Source: Bacillus proteolyticus
GTDB taxonomy: Bacteria; Bacillota; Bacilli; Bacillales; Bacillaceae_G
Direction of reading: 5' to 3'
Assembly (NCBI RefSeq): GCF_001884065.1
Contig: NZ_MACH01000008.1
Span: 97,724-161,723, forward strand
Length of the DNA: 64,000 bases
Shown here in pieces: positions 8,549 to 17,550 of the stretch. The translations under genes and the position numbers were made by a program. Every line of letters begins with the position of its first letter. The first letter of the stretch is position 1. Below the pieces are notes generated by a model. That model did no database searches. It had not been told where the DNA came from and was given only the letters and a program-made list of their open reading frames with translations.

Positions 8549-9451
8549 ATGGAAAAGATTATTGAAGTAAATGGTGTTTCTAAAACATTTAAACATAAAA
8601 AAGCAGTAAATAACGTTTCATTTCATGTGAATAAAGGGCAAATAGTAGCATTACTCGGCCCGAATGGTGCGGGGAAAACAACGACAATTTCAATGATGCT
8701 CGGGTTAAAAGATCCAACAGAAGGGAATATCTCTATATTTGGAAAGAGTCCGAAGCATAGAGAGGTTCGCAATAGCCTCGGTGCGATGCTGCAAGAAGTA
8801 AGTGTGATTGATAGCATCACGGTAGAAGAGGCAATCGAGTTATTCCGTAGTTATTATACGAATCCTGTAGAGAAAGAAACATTACTGCAGTTGTCAAACT
8901 TGGAATCAGAACGAAAGCAAAGATGTGAGAAATTGTCGGGCGGTCAAAAAAGAAGGTTAAATTTTGCGCTGGCACTTGCAGGGAATCCAGACTTGTTATT
9001 TTTAGATGAGCCAACTGTAGGAATGGACATTACATCTCGAAAAACGTTTTGGGAAACGATTAGAAAATTAGCAAGTGAAGGGAAAACGATTATTTTAACA
9101 ACACATTATTTAGAAGAAGCGGATGCGTTAGCAGATCGAATTTTATTATTTGCGAACGGAAAGATTATCGCAGATGGCACACCGGATGAGATGAAAGCGA
9201 CGATTTCTCGAAAAACAATCTCGTTTTATTCGAAAGAAAAAATTCCTAAGAGTTTACTAAAGGAATTACCGCATGTAACGGAAGTACAGTCAAATGAAGA
9301 GCGCTTCACTTTAACGACGGAAGATACAGATGCCACTTTACAAGCAATTTATCAGAGGAATCTACCTGTAACAGACGTTTCAGTTGAACGTGGAAGCCTC
9401 GATGAAGCATTTGAACAGTTTGTTGCAAATCAGAAGGAGGGAATCGCATGA
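8549..9451 (+). CDS. ABC transporter ATP-binding protein
   Basis: A 300-residue ABC ATPase. The Walker A motif is LLGPNGAGKTTTIS (about residues 34-47), the signature is EKLSGGQKRRLNFALAL, Walker B is PDLLFLDEPTVGMD and the switch His is in TIILTTHYLEEAD. The C-terminal tail (residues 220-300) is the variable domain common in DrrA/YvfR-type exporters. It overlaps the permease gene by 4 bases. With the permease, kinase and regulator that follow, it matches the order of B. subtilis yvfRSTU. The substrate is unknown; such systems often export lipids, peptides or antibiotics. Confidence 0.92.
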   Translation: MEKIIEVNGVSKTFKHKKAVNNVSFHVNKGQIVALLGPNGAGKTTTISMMLGLKDPTEGNISIFGKSPKHREVRNSLGAMLQEVSVIDSITVEEAIELFRSYYTNPVEKETLLQLSNLESERKQRCEKLSGGQKRRLNFALALAGNPDLLFLDEPTVGMDITSRKTFWETIRKLASEGKTIILTTHYLEEADALADRILLFANGKIIADGTPDEMKATISRKTISFYSKEKIPKSLLKELPHVTEVQSNEERFTLTTEDTDATLQAIYQRNLPVTDVSVERGSLDEAFEQFVANQKEGIA

Positions 9452-10182
9452 GAGCATTATGGATGCAATGTAAAATAGAGGTTTTACGTACGTTCCGCAA
9501 TAAATTATTCATCTTTTTCTCATTATTAATGCCAGTTATGTTTTATTACATCTTTACAAATGTTGTTCAAGTCCCGCAAAACGGAGATGCATGGAAAGCA
9601 CATTATTTAATTTCAATGGCGACTTTCAGTATTGTAGGGACTGCCCTTTTTAGTTTCGGTGTGAGACTTTCTCAGGAGAAAGGGCAAGGATGGACACATT
9701 TGTTAAAAATTACACCGCTTCCAGAGGGCGCATATTTAGCAGCTAAAATTATTGCTCAAACAGTAGTGAATGCTTTTTCAATCTTAGTTATTTTTATGGC
9801 AGGAATATTAATTAATAATGTTGAGTTAACGATAGGCCAATGGATTGGTGCAGGATTATGGTTATTACTAGGCGTGACACCATTTTTAGCCCTTGGAACA
9901 GTAATAGGTTCAATTAAGAAGGCGGATGCAGCTGCTGGCTTAGCGAATATTTTAAATATGAGTCTAGCTGTAATCGGTGGATTATGGATGCCAATTGAAG
10001 TATTCCCGAAAATATTAAGATCTATTGGTGAATGGACACCAACATACCACTTCGGAAGCGGGGCATGGGCTATTGTAGCTGGAAAGTCGATTGGTTGGGA
10101 AAATATCGCGGTACTAGGAGGTTATTTCCTTATATTTGTTGTAGTATCAATATATATAAGAAAAAGACAGGAAGCGGTATAA
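9448..10182 (+). CDS. ABC-2 type transporter permease
   Basis: A 244-residue permease with six predicted membrane segments, starting at about residues 20-40, 57-75, 100-125, 130-155, 168-185 and 218-238. An EKGQGWTHLLKITPLP coupling-loop-like segment lies between segments 2 and 3, as in ABC-2 permeases that work as homodimers with one ATPase. The start overlaps the ATPase stop (ATGA) and the stop abuts the kinase gene, so the three are one transcription and translation unit. Confidence 0.9.
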   Translation: MRALWMQCKIEVLRTFRNKLFIFFSLLMPVMFYYIFTNVVQVPQNGDAWKAHYLISMATFSIVGTALFSFGVRLSQEKGQGWTHLLKITPLPEGAYLAAKIIAQTVVNAFSILVIFMAGILINNVELTIGQWIGAGLWLLLGVTPFLALGTVIGSIKKADAAAGLANILNMSLAVIGGLWMPIEVFPKILRSIGEWTPTYHFGSGAWAIVAGKSIGWENIAVLGGYFLIFVVVSIYIRKRQEAV

Positions 10183-11313
10183 ATGATAGAGAATAAAAGG
10201 TTTGAAGTTTTTCCGAAACAGATGGGTTTCTTCCCGTATATGTGGCTCGTGTATTTATTATTTCCAATCTATAATTTAACACAAGTATCAGGATGGAAGC
10301 TTGTAATAGGGATCGGTATGTTGATAGTCTTCACCGTCACATACCGGCAGCTTTATTTTGTTAAGAAAACGTTCATTTTGTGGGCGTGTATTCAAATGAT
10401 GCTCACATTCTCATTTGCTTTATTTTATAATCCCTTCATGATATTGTTTGGATATTTCACGGCGAGTGCGATGGGATTTGCGCCAAGTAAGAAAGCGTTT
10501 CGTGTGCTATTAGGTTTATTAGTTGTAATGCTTGGAGCTTTTATATTTGTAAATGTTAATCAACTAACAATCCCGAGTTTAGTGAATATCGTTCCGATGT
10601 TTATTTTAATGCTTCTTACGCCATTCGGAATGCGTAATTTTAATCAGAAAAAGATGTTGAAAAATCAACTAAACGAAGCAAACGAACAAATTAAAGACTT
10701 AGTAAAACGTGAGGAACGGCAGCGAATCGCAAGAGATCTTCATGACACATTAGGACACACACTATCTCTTATTACTTTAAAAAGTCAGCTAGTGGAGAAA
10801 TTGATTGTGAAGAACCCAGAACGCGCAAGTATCGAGGCGAAGGAAATTACACAAACATCTCGTACCGCTTTAAAGCAGTTAAGGGAATTAATTTCGGATA
10901 TGCGTATGATTACAGTGGAAGAAGAGCTTGAGCAAATAAAAGCAATCTTACAAGCTGCTACTATTGAATTAGAAATAAAACAAGAAACAAGTGCAAGTTC
11001 GTTATCACCGATTGAACAAAATATTTTAGGAATGTGTTTACGTGAGGCTGTGACGAATGTTGTAAAGCATAGTAAGGCGACGGAGTGCATTGTATCTATA
11101 TTAGAATCGCAAGGTGAACTGATTTTGAAAGTAGAGGATAATGGCGTAGGTTTGGAAAATCAAAATCATGATGGAAACGGTATTCGCGGTATGAAGGAGC
11201 GGATTGCTCTTATTGATGGAGTAGTTGAACTGGATACGATTAACCCAGGAACGTTGTTAACGGTGAAAGTTCCAATTGTAATTAGAACAGGAAAAGATGA
11301 GGTGAGGGCATGA
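10183..11313 (+). CDS. Sensor histidine kinase (NarL/DesK class)
   Basis: A 376-residue membrane kinase. Five or so hydrophobic segments fill residues 15-150. A short coiled coil (NQLNEANEQIKDLVKREERQ) leads to the HisKA_3 dimerisation domain with the phospho-accepting His in RIARDLHDTLGHTLSL. The HATPase domain shows the N box CLREAVTNVVKHSKA and the G boxes VEDNGVGLENQ and GNGIRGMKERI. The lack of a large extracellular loop suggests it senses the membrane or its partner transporter. The 3' end overlaps the regulator gene by 4 bases. Confidence 0.93.
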   Translation: MIENKRFEVFPKQMGFFPYMWLVYLLFPIYNLTQVSGWKLVIGIGMLIVFTVTYRQLYFVKKTFILWACIQMMLTFSFALFYNPFMILFGYFTASAMGFAPSKKAFRVLLGLLVVMLGAFIFVNVNQLTIPSLVNIVPMFILMLLTPFGMRNFNQKKMLKNQLNEANEQIKDLVKREERQRIARDLHDTLGHTLSLITLKSQLVEKLIVKNPERASIEAKEITQTSRTALKQLRELISDMRMITVEEELEQIKAILQAATIELEIKQETSASSLSPIEQNILGMCLREAVTNVVKHSKATECIVSILESQGELILKVEDNGVGLENQNHDGNGIRGMKERIALIDGVVELDTINPGTLLTVKVPIVIRTGKDEVRA

Positions 11314-11912
11314 TTCGAATTATTATTGCAGAAGATCAACGAATGCTTCGTGGTGCATTAGGAGCCCTGCTTGATCTAGAGGATGATATTGAAGTAGTTG
11401 GGCAGGCTGCGAATGGGGAAGAGGCGTTAAAATTAATCGAATCGCTAAGGCCTGATATAAGTATTATGGATATTGAAATGCCGATTCAAAGTGGCTTAGA
11501 TGTGGCTGAAACTTTAAAAAAAGAAAAGTCCTCTTGTAAAGTAATGATTTTAACAACATTTGCACGACCGGGTTATTTTGAAAGAGCGATGAAAGCTGGT
11601 GTACACGGATATTTATTAAAGGATAGCCCAAGTGAAGATTTAGCTTCAGCAATTCGTAATGTCATGAAAGGGAAGCGAGAGATTTCTCAGGAGCTAATGT
11701 TTGGCTTATGGCAGGAGCAAAATCCGTTATCGGATCGCGAACAAGAAGTATTGTTACTTGCGAAAGAAGGAAAGACGGCAAATGAAATTGCGAAGGCACT
11801 TTATCTTTCACCTGGTACAGTACGTAATTATATTTCTGAAGTATTAACGAAGCTTGATGCGAAAAATAGAATTGAGGCAATTACAATTGCGGAAGAAAAG
11901 GGATGGATATGA
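11310..11912 (+). CDS. Response regulator, LuxR/NarL family
   Basis: A 200-residue DNA-binding regulator. The receiver domain (1-120) has acidic residues in IIAEDQRML, the phospho-Asp in ISIMDIEMP and the conserved Lys in YLLKDSP. The C-terminal LuxR-type helix-turn-helix reads NPLSDREQEVLLLAKEGKTA onward with LSPGTVRNYISEV as recognition region. It is the last gene of the four-gene operon and is the probable ligand of the palindrome at 8453-8466. A terminator follows two bases after the stop. Confidence 0.93.
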   Translation: MIRIIIAEDQRMLRGALGALLDLEDDIEVVGQAANGEEALKLIESLRPDISIMDIEMPIQSGLDVAETLKKEKSSCKVMILTTFARPGYFERAMKAGVHGYLLKDSPSEDLASAIRNVMKGKREISQELMFGLWQEQNPLSDREQEVLLLAKEGKTANEIAKALYLSPGTVRNYISEVLTKLDAKNRIEAITIAEEKGWI

Positions 11913-11913
11913 A

Positions 11914-11950
11914 AAGAAGTTTACCTATGAGTGGTAAGCTTCTTTTTTCT
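11914..11950. terminator. Terminator between the regulator gene and the nprB relic
   Basis: AAGAAGTTTACC-N7-GGTAAGCTTCTT followed by TTTTCTT. It ends the transporter/two-component operon and overlaps the 3' edge of the nprB remnant on the other strand. Confidence 0.8.
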
Positions 11951-12489
11951 TATAAACAAGTATTTCAATAGAGAGTTTCGTCGCAGTCGCATAGCTCAGA
12001 ATTTGAAGTATATCGCGTAATTTAGATTTTACTTCATTTTTCGACAAAAAATTTGTTATAGTAAGATTAGGTTGTTGGTCTAAATTTTGGACAACTTTAC
12101 CACTAACAGTTGTAATTACTCCATTTTTATCTACTTTTACAATAAGATCTTGGCCATATACTTTATAATTTTTGTAAGTTTGTGCAAGGCGAACTTCGGT
12201 TTTATTTTCTTTTGTATCTTTATTTGTAGGTTGGGAATCTACATTCATTTCAGTTGTCACTCACCTTTGTTGAGCTTTAGCCTCATTTATCTCACCCTTT
12301 AAATACTTTTTCGCCATATATTTTTGTATCATTTTGAGGTTGTGTTAATTTTTAAATCGTTAAACTAGGCTGAGCAATTTCAACGTTTACTTCATTTCTA
12401 TCTAGTTCTTGGGTGTGAATAGCTTCTGCTGATAAAGGATAAAGAAGACCGAATGTAACGAAAGCACGGGCAAATTTTCTATAATTTAT
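11925..12489 (-). pseudogene. nprB: Remnant of neutral protease nprB (M4 family propeptide only)
   Basis: Two broken frames on the minus strand look like the start of a thermolysin-type preproprotease. The upstream piece (12489-12352) reads I-NYRKFARAFVTFGLLYPLSAEA, a signal-peptide-like stretch whose expected ATG is ATA, and runs to a TAA. The second piece (12260-11925) holds YKVYGQDLIVKVDKNGVITTVSGKVV in parts, which is the FTP propeptide pattern of M4 proteases, preceded by an in-frame TGA and ended by TAG. The whole catalytic domain (HExxH and beyond) is missing. In other B. cereus group strains nprB lies divergent from plcR, exactly this position. Confidence 0.75.
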
Positions 12490-12560
12490 CTATAAAATTA
12501 CTAGTCTATTATATTATGTGAGATGGATTGTATGAAAAATTTGCCGAATCTTATATATAT

Positions 12561-12576
12561 TATGCATTATTTCATA
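12561..12576. promoter_or_regulatory. PlcR box between the nprB relic and plcR
   Basis: TATGCATTATTTCATA matches TATGNAWWWWTNCATA at every defined position. It lies 82 bp before the plcR start and 72 bp before the nprB remnant. PlcR is known to control its own gene and, where intact, nprB. Confidence 0.9.
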
Positions 12577-12657
12577 TCAAAAATTGTCGAATTCACATTA
12601 TTGTAGTGGTATGACAACTCAAAAAATTAGATTGTTATAATGGGATGGTGAGTAAGT

Positions 12658-13515
12658 ATGCACGCAGAAAAACTAGGAAGTGAAATTAAGAAAATTAGGG
12701 TGATGAGAGGATTAACACAAAAGCAGTTATCCGAGAACATATGTCATCAATCGGAAGTGAGTCGAATTGAATCGGGCGCGGTATACCCAAGTATGGATAT
12801 ATTGCAAGGTATTGCAGCGAAGTTACAAGTTCCCATTCTTCATTTTTATGAGGTACTCATTTATTCTGATATTGAGAGGAATAAGCAATTAAAAGATCGA
12901 ATTATTATGCTTTGTAAGCAAAAGAAATATAAAGAAATTTATACTAAGGTATGGAATGAGTTGAAAAAGGAAGAATATCATCCCGAGCTTCAGCAATTTC
13001 TTCAATGGCAATATTATGTAGCTGCTTACATATTGAAAAAAATCGATTACGAATATTGTATTTTAGAATTAAAGAAATTGCTCAATCAACAATTGGCAGG
13101 AATAGATGTATATCAGAACCTTTATATTGAAAACGCAATTGCAAACATTTACGCTGAAAATGGCTATTTTAAGAAGAGTATTGAGTTATTTGAAAATATA
13201 TTAAAACAATTAGAGGCATTACATGATAATAAAGAGTTTGATGTGAAGGTGAGACATAATCATGCAAAAGCATTATACTTAGACAATCAATACGAAGAAG
13301 CGCTTTGTCACGCAAATAAAGCCATTGAACTATCGTGTCGAATTAATAGTATGACATTGATTGGACAGTTATACTATCGAAAAGGTGAATGCCTAGAAAA
13401 GCTCGAGTGTGATAGAGCAGAAATTGAAGATGCTTACGAAAAAGCGTGCTTCTTTTTCGATATATTAGGAAACCATACGTTAAAAGAGTCAATTATAAAA
13501 AAAATAAAGAAATAA
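12658..13515 (+). CDS. plcR: PlcR, quorum-sensing master regulator of virulence genes
   Basis: A 285-residue transcription factor of the RNPP family. An N-terminal helix-turn-helix (about 5-60, with RGLTQKQLSENICHQSEVSR and SGAVYPSMDIL) binds the PlcR box. The rest is five degenerate TPR helix pairs that bind the PapR peptide, for example NIYAENGYFKKSIELFENIL and HAKALYLDNQYEEALCHANK. Bound to PapR it activates secreted enzymes, haemolysins and enterotoxins at the end of growth. The frame is full length; B. anthracis is known to carry a truncating nonsense mutation, which is absent here. It is autoregulated through the box at 12561 and followed by papR. Confidence 0.98.
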   Translation: MHAEKLGSEIKKIRVMRGLTQKQLSENICHQSEVSRIESGAVYPSMDILQGIAAKLQVPILHFYEVLIYSDIERNKQLKDRIIMLCKQKKYKEIYTKVWNELKKEEYHPELQQFLQWQYYVAAYILKKIDYEYCILELKKLLNQQLAGIDVYQNLYIENAIANIYAENGYFKKSIELFENILKQLEALHDNKEFDVKVRHNHAKALYLDNQYEEALCHANKAIELSCRINSMTLIGQLYYRKGECLEKLECDRAEIEDAYEKACFFFDILGNHTLKESIIKKIKK

Positions 13516-13524
13516 AAAAACAAA

Positions 13525-13540
13525 TATGCATAATTGCATA
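13525..13540 (+). promoter_or_regulatory. PlcR box in the plcR-papR spacer
   Basis: TATGCATAATTGCATA is a perfect consensus PlcR box only 10 bp after the plcR stop and 55 bp before the papR start. It would let papR be boosted independently of plcR read-through. Confidence 0.85.
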
Positions 13541-13594
13541 AGATGTGGATAAATTTTCATGATATATTTAAAGAAAAAATGCGGGTGATGGAAT

Positions 13595-13741
13595 ATGAAA
13601 AAACTACTTATTGGTAGTCTATTAACGTTAGCGATGGCATGGGGTATTTCATTAGGAGATACAGTTTTAGAGAAAAATCAAGTAATTTCTTATAATGATC
13701 AAGAGATACAAGTAGCTTCAGATGTACCTTTTGAGTACTAA
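13595..13741 (+). CDS. papR: PapR signalling peptide precursor
   Basis: A 48-residue exported propeptide. It has the MKKLLIGSLLTLAMAWGIS signal sequence, a polar middle and the C-terminus ASDVPFEY. The known active signal is the C-terminal heptapeptide, here SDVPFEY, which is processed outside, re-imported by the oligopeptide permease and bound by PlcR. The V-P-F-E-Y variant defines the pherotype and differs from the LPFEF type of the classic reference strains. The GGGTGATGG site upstream is acceptable. The frame was translated by hand. Confidence 0.97.
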   Translation: MKKLLIGSLLTLAMAWGISLGDTVLEKNQVISYNDQEIQVASDVPFEY

Positions 13742-13773
13742 AAAACAACCGTCTTACTTAGACGGTTGTTTTT
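13742..13773. terminator. Bidirectional terminator between papR and the GGDEF-EAL gene
   Basis: AAAACAACCGTCT-N5-AGACGGTTGTTTT, a 13-bp perfect stem with A and T runs, serving both converging genes. It overlaps the last codons of the minus-strand gene. Confidence 0.9.
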
Positions 13774-16436
13774 TCGTGGAGTAACATCCAAACATCTTTA
13801 CTAGAAACAGGCTTGCTAAATAGGAATCCTTGAATGTGGTCACAGTTTTGTTCGTGTAAAAACTTCCATTGTTCTTCTGTTTCTACACCTTCCGCAATAA
13901 CCTCTAAATTTAATTCTTTCGATAGCGTAATAATGGAAGCGATAATCGCTTCTTCTAAAGGGCTATTTGTAATTCCACAAATAAACTCTCGAGCAATTTT
14001 TAATGTATTGATTGGATATTTCGTTAAATAAGCTAAAGAACTATAACCTGTTCCAAAGTCATCAATTGAAATTTGGATACCGAGATTTTGAAGTTCTTCT
14101 AGTTTAGCAATTACAGAATGATTTTGATTAATCGCGATACTTTCTGTAATCTCAATATCTAGCGCTTCTGGTTTTAGTTCTGTTTCTTCCAAGACTTTTG
14201 AAATAGTTGATATTAAATCTGCGTGATTAAATTGAACAACAGATAAATTTACACCAACCTTTAAGTGAGAAAATCCTTGGTTATGCCACTTTTTTGCTTC
14301 TAAGCAGGATGTACGTAAAATCCAATTACCAAGTTCAATAATAAATCCTGTCTCCTCTGCTAGAGGGATGAATTGGGCAGGTGATACAATCCCGAGTTTT
14401 GGGTGTTTCCAACGAATTAACGCCTCAAAACCGATAATTTGTTTTGTTTTTGTGTTTACTTGTGGCTGGTATTCAAGGAAAAATTCATTTTGTTGTAGTG
14501 CTTTTGAAAGCTCACCTTCTAGGAAGTGTATTTCATTTTGAGCAATACTCATTTCTTTTGAGAAGAAAACGAATCTGTTTTTTCCATTTGCCTTTGCTCG
14601 ATACATAGCCATATCTGCATTTTTCATTAATTCGGTTACATCGGTTCCGTAGTCAGGGTACATTGCAATTCCGATACTCGGTGTAACAGAAAGTTCTTCA
14701 TCTTTAATAAAGTAAGGCTTATTTAAGATAGTTAAAATTTGTTCAGCTATAAAAGAAGCACTTTTTTCAGAGTACATATCTGGTAATAGAATCGTAAATT
14801 CATCTCCGCCTTGGCGGGCAACGATATCTTTTGAACGCAAACATCCACGTAATCTTTTTGCCACTTCAATTAATAATAAATCTCCGACATCATGACCGAG
14901 TCGATCGTTAATTTTTTTAAATCGGTCTAAGTCGAGGAACATGACGGCAACGTCATTAGTTTCGTTTTTCGCTGTATTTAAAATCGTTTTTAAATCTTTT
15001 TCGAATTTTCGTCGATTCGGCAGTCCTGTAAGTGCATCATGGAAAGCCAAATGCTCTACTTGTTTTTGTTTTTCATATAAAGTTGTAATATCACGTGCTA
15101 TACCAAACATCCCAACAACTTCTTTATTTATAAAAATAGGGATGAGTGTAATGTGAAGGTAATAATAATAGCCTTCTTTTTCTTTTGTACGAATTTCTAG
15201 AGTTTGTGGTCTACCTTCTCTTGTACTTTGTAAAGATTTCTTCAATAATTCATGATCTTGGGGATCAATGAAGTGTAGAAGAGAATAGCTTGTTACTTCA
15301 CAATAATAGGGTGTAAATAAACTTTCACAAGCCTTATTAGATTGTTGAAAAATCCCGTTCATATTTAAAGAAAAAACAGCATCAGGATGATCTTCGAATA
15401 AAGACTTATAACGCTGTTCACTTTTTGATAGGGCAGATGCACCTTCTTCGACTTCACCTTCTAGTTGTGTAGTCAACTGTTCGTACGTATCGATTAATAC
15501 TTGATTATCTTTCCACATGTAAAGTTGTCGTAGGAATAATAAGATTAGTGATAATACTAGACCGATTAGCATGAACTTATCGTCCCAAGGCTGAATGACA
15601 ATAAAGGAAAAAGTAATGATTATACTAAAATAAGGTAATATAAAGCGTACATAATCGAATCGATAATACTTCATTTTCGTTTCATGTTGCATTGGTTTAT
15701 CCAAAATGTACAGTATGGACGATAAACCGATTAGTAAAATCGAAGCAGTATGTATTAAATAAGAGACTTCAGAAGAAGTTTCCATTCCTTTGTTTAATTG
15801 GAACAGATGTATATATCCGTACATAAGTATGATAGTAAAGCCGATAATTAATGAGATTCTACTAGAAGAATATTGTTCTCTCCTATATAGGCTAATAACG
15901 GCGTAAATTACTAATGATTGTGCGATAAAATACCCAATCAAAAGCCACGTGTCCGTCTTCAACATACGAAAGCTAGAAATATCTAAAATAAAGGTTAGGG
16001 CAAAATAAATATTCATAATAACAATGAAGATGCTATCGAATGAAAATTGAGCAAGACCTCTAATGGAGTAATGTTTTATAAACTTTATAGCAAAGCCAGA
16101 AAAAAGCAAAATATATTGTATGATGAAAAAAGGTAGTGCTTTATATGAGAATATGACTTGATCATAAATAGAAGGTGACTGAAGAAATAAAGTTATTTCC
16201 ATAATTAGTCCACATATGCAAGTACATAGTAGTAAAACCCAAAATAGTTTGTCACTGCTGTTCATCTTCTTAATTGCCTTATATAAGCAATAGAAAGAAA
16301 AGAGTGCCGCAAAACAAAATAAGAAGAGAATTCCAATTTCTTTTATATTTAAATTCCTAGGGATAAGGAATATCCAAAGAGAAAATATAATTATATACAT
16401 CATGACAAATTGTACATATTTCTTTTGATTAATCAT
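13758..16436 (-). CDS. Membrane PAS-GGDEF-EAL cyclic-di-GMP protein
   Basis: An 892-residue protein. About ten hydrophobic segments fill residues 5-310, followed by a short coiled coil, a PAS domain (about 340-455), a GGDEF domain with an intact GGDEF at 543-547 and an RSKD inhibitory-site motif before it, and an EAL domain (EALIRWKHP near 670, DIEITES, SIDDFGTGYSSL, EVIAEGVETEEQ). All residues usually needed for both synthesis and breakdown of c-di-GMP are visible, so either activity is possible. The ATG at 16436 follows GGAG by 7 nt. It is a paralogue of the protein at 59837-62566. Confidence 0.93.
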   Translation of the reverse strand: MINQKKYVQFVMMYIIIFSLWIFLIPRNLNIKEIGILFLFCFAALFSFYCLYKAIKKMNSSDKLFWVLLLCTCICGLIMEITLFLQSPSIYDQVIFSYKALPFFIIQYILLFSGFAIKFIKHYSIRGLAQFSFDSIFIVIMNIYFALTFILDISSFRMLKTDTWLLIGYFIAQSLVIYAVISLYRREQYSSSRISLIIGFTIILMYGYIHLFQLNKGMETSSEVSYLIHTASILLIGLSSILYILDKPMQHETKMKYYRFDYVRFILPYFSIIITFSFIVIQPWDDKFMLIGLVLSLILLFLRQLYMWKDNQVLIDTYEQLTTQLEGEVEEGASALSKSEQRYKSLFEDHPDAVFSLNMNGIFQQSNKACESLFTPYYCEVTSYSLLHFIDPQDHELLKKSLQSTREGRPQTLEIRTKEKEGYYYYLHITLIPIFINKEVVGMFGIARDITTLYEKQKQVEHLAFHDALTGLPNRRKFEKDLKTILNTAKNETNDVAVMFLDLDRFKKINDRLGHDVGDLLLIEVAKRLRGCLRSKDIVARQGGDEFTILLPDMYSEKSASFIAEQILTILNKPYFIKDEELSVTPSIGIAMYPDYGTDVTELMKNADMAMYRAKANGKNRFVFFSKEMSIAQNEIHFLEGELSKALQQNEFFLEYQPQVNTKTKQIIGFEALIRWKHPKLGIVSPAQFIPLAEETGFIIELGNWILRTSCLEAKKWHNQGFSHLKVGVNLSVVQFNHADLISTISKVLEETELKPEALDIEITESIAINQNHSVIAKLEELQNLGIQISIDDFGTGYSSLAYLTKYPINTLKIAREFICGITNSPLEEAIIASIITLSKELNLEVIAEGVETEEQWKFLHEQNCDHIQGFLFSKPVSSKDVWMLLHEKTTV

Positions 16437-16544
16437 ATTATGACTCCATTTCAATAAAGTTGAATCTCAGGGGGAAAATGCTAATTTAAATAATAGCATA
16501 TAAATTGGGATATTTTTTACTGTGAAAATTACTTTTTTTTGAAA

Positions 16545-16590
16545 AAATAGCGCAATGTTACAAATTACCATTGTAACGTTGCGCCATTTT
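16545..16590 (-). terminator. Terminator overlapping the 3' end of uvsE
   Basis: GCGCAATGTTACAA and TTGTAACGTTGCGC form a 14-bp stem with one wobble around the uvsE stop codon; on the minus strand it is followed by a T-rich run. The last uvsE codons lie inside the stem. Confidence 0.75.
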
Positions 16591-17518
16591 TTCTTTTTAT
16601 TCCTCTTATTGAAGAGATTTCACTTATTAATTGGAGAAGTGCTAAATCCTTTTGTTTGCTTTCAATCATAATATCGAAATTACGGCCAACTTTTTTTGCA
16701 ATGTGCAAAAAGGGTTTAATAAATTCTAAATCAATATAATCTGAGTGGGCCCTAAATTCTTTTTCTGATTTAGGAGAAGAAATATGAACTTTAGGTGGGA
16801 TATTTGTATGTGACCAAGTTTCAAATATCATAGGAAGTAACTCTTCTAGCGGTTCACCACAAAGGTTCGCTATGTGATGATGATAATCGAACACGAAAGG
16901 GATTTTTTCTTTTTGGCAAATAGCCAAAGTTTCAGAAGTTGTATATGTTTTATCGTCATTTTCAAGAGTCATTTGTCTTTTTATATGATAAGGAAGTTTT
17001 TGTATGTTTTCATGAAACCGTTCGATTGCCTTCTCCTTATTTCCATACGCGCCACCTACATGAATATTAATGTAGGAAGAATCTGCAATTCCCATAGCAT
17101 TTAACACGTTATAATGATAGGTCATATCTGTAATTGCATTAGTTGTAATATGTGGTTTGTCGCTTGTAAATAGTGTGAATTGGTTAGGGTGAAAACTTAC
17201 GCGTAAATTGTGTTCTTGAATTAATGCTCCTATTTTACGCCATAGTGGAGCAAATAGTTGAATGTAATCAAATTCAACTTCAGGATGTGTTGCAAGCGGA
17301 ACGATAGAAGATGATAAACGATATAATGGAATTTCGTGTGCAATATTGTAATGAAGGATGCGTATTGTATGCTCTAGATTCTGCCTTGTAACATGGTACA
17401 ATTTATCTTCTCGCTCTTGTTTATTGAGTTTTTTAAAGCTTGTAAATGTCATCGTTTTAGCAGGAGAACAGTCCCAGAGTGCCATTGCATGTGAGACATA
17501 TCCAAACCGCATAATCAT
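16565..17518 (-). CDS. uvsE: UV damage endonuclease UvsE
   Basis: A 317-residue TIM-barrel endonuclease (UvdE family, B. subtilis YwjD) that nicks DNA 5' of UV photoproducts in an alternative excision pathway. Metal-binding motifs of the family are visible: [51 protein letters not shown] and MIESKQKD. The ATG at 17518 follows AGAGGTG by 8 nt, rather than an ATG 22 codons upstream that would run into the cls gene end. It lies 32 bp after the cardiolipin synthase gene, the same pairing (ywjD-ywjE) as in B. subtilis. Confidence 0.93.
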   Translation of the reverse strand: MIMRFGYVSHAMALWDCSPAKTMTFTSFKKLNKQEREDKLYHVTRQNLEHTIRILHYNIAHEIPLYRLSSSIVPLATHPEVEFDYIQLFAPLWRKIGALIQEHNLRVSFHPNQFTLFTSDKPHITTNAITDMTYHYNVLNAMGIADSSYINIHVGGAYGNKEKAIERFHENIQKLPYHIKRQMTLENDDKTYTTSETLAICQKEKIPFVFDYHHHIANLCGEPLEELLPMIFETWSHTNIPPKVHISSPKSEKEFRAHSDYIDLEFIKPFLHIAKKVGRNFDIMIESKQKDLALLQLISEISSIRGIKRKNGATLQW

Positions 17519-17550
17519 AAAGGATACACCTCTTTTATTCATCGCCTTTC

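Noticed and set aside
13544-13552. Solitary DnaA boxes at 13544 and 45991 as replication-control sites
   Set aside because: Each is a single 9-bp match, which is expected several times by chance in a genome; only the ywlC cluster is dense enough.
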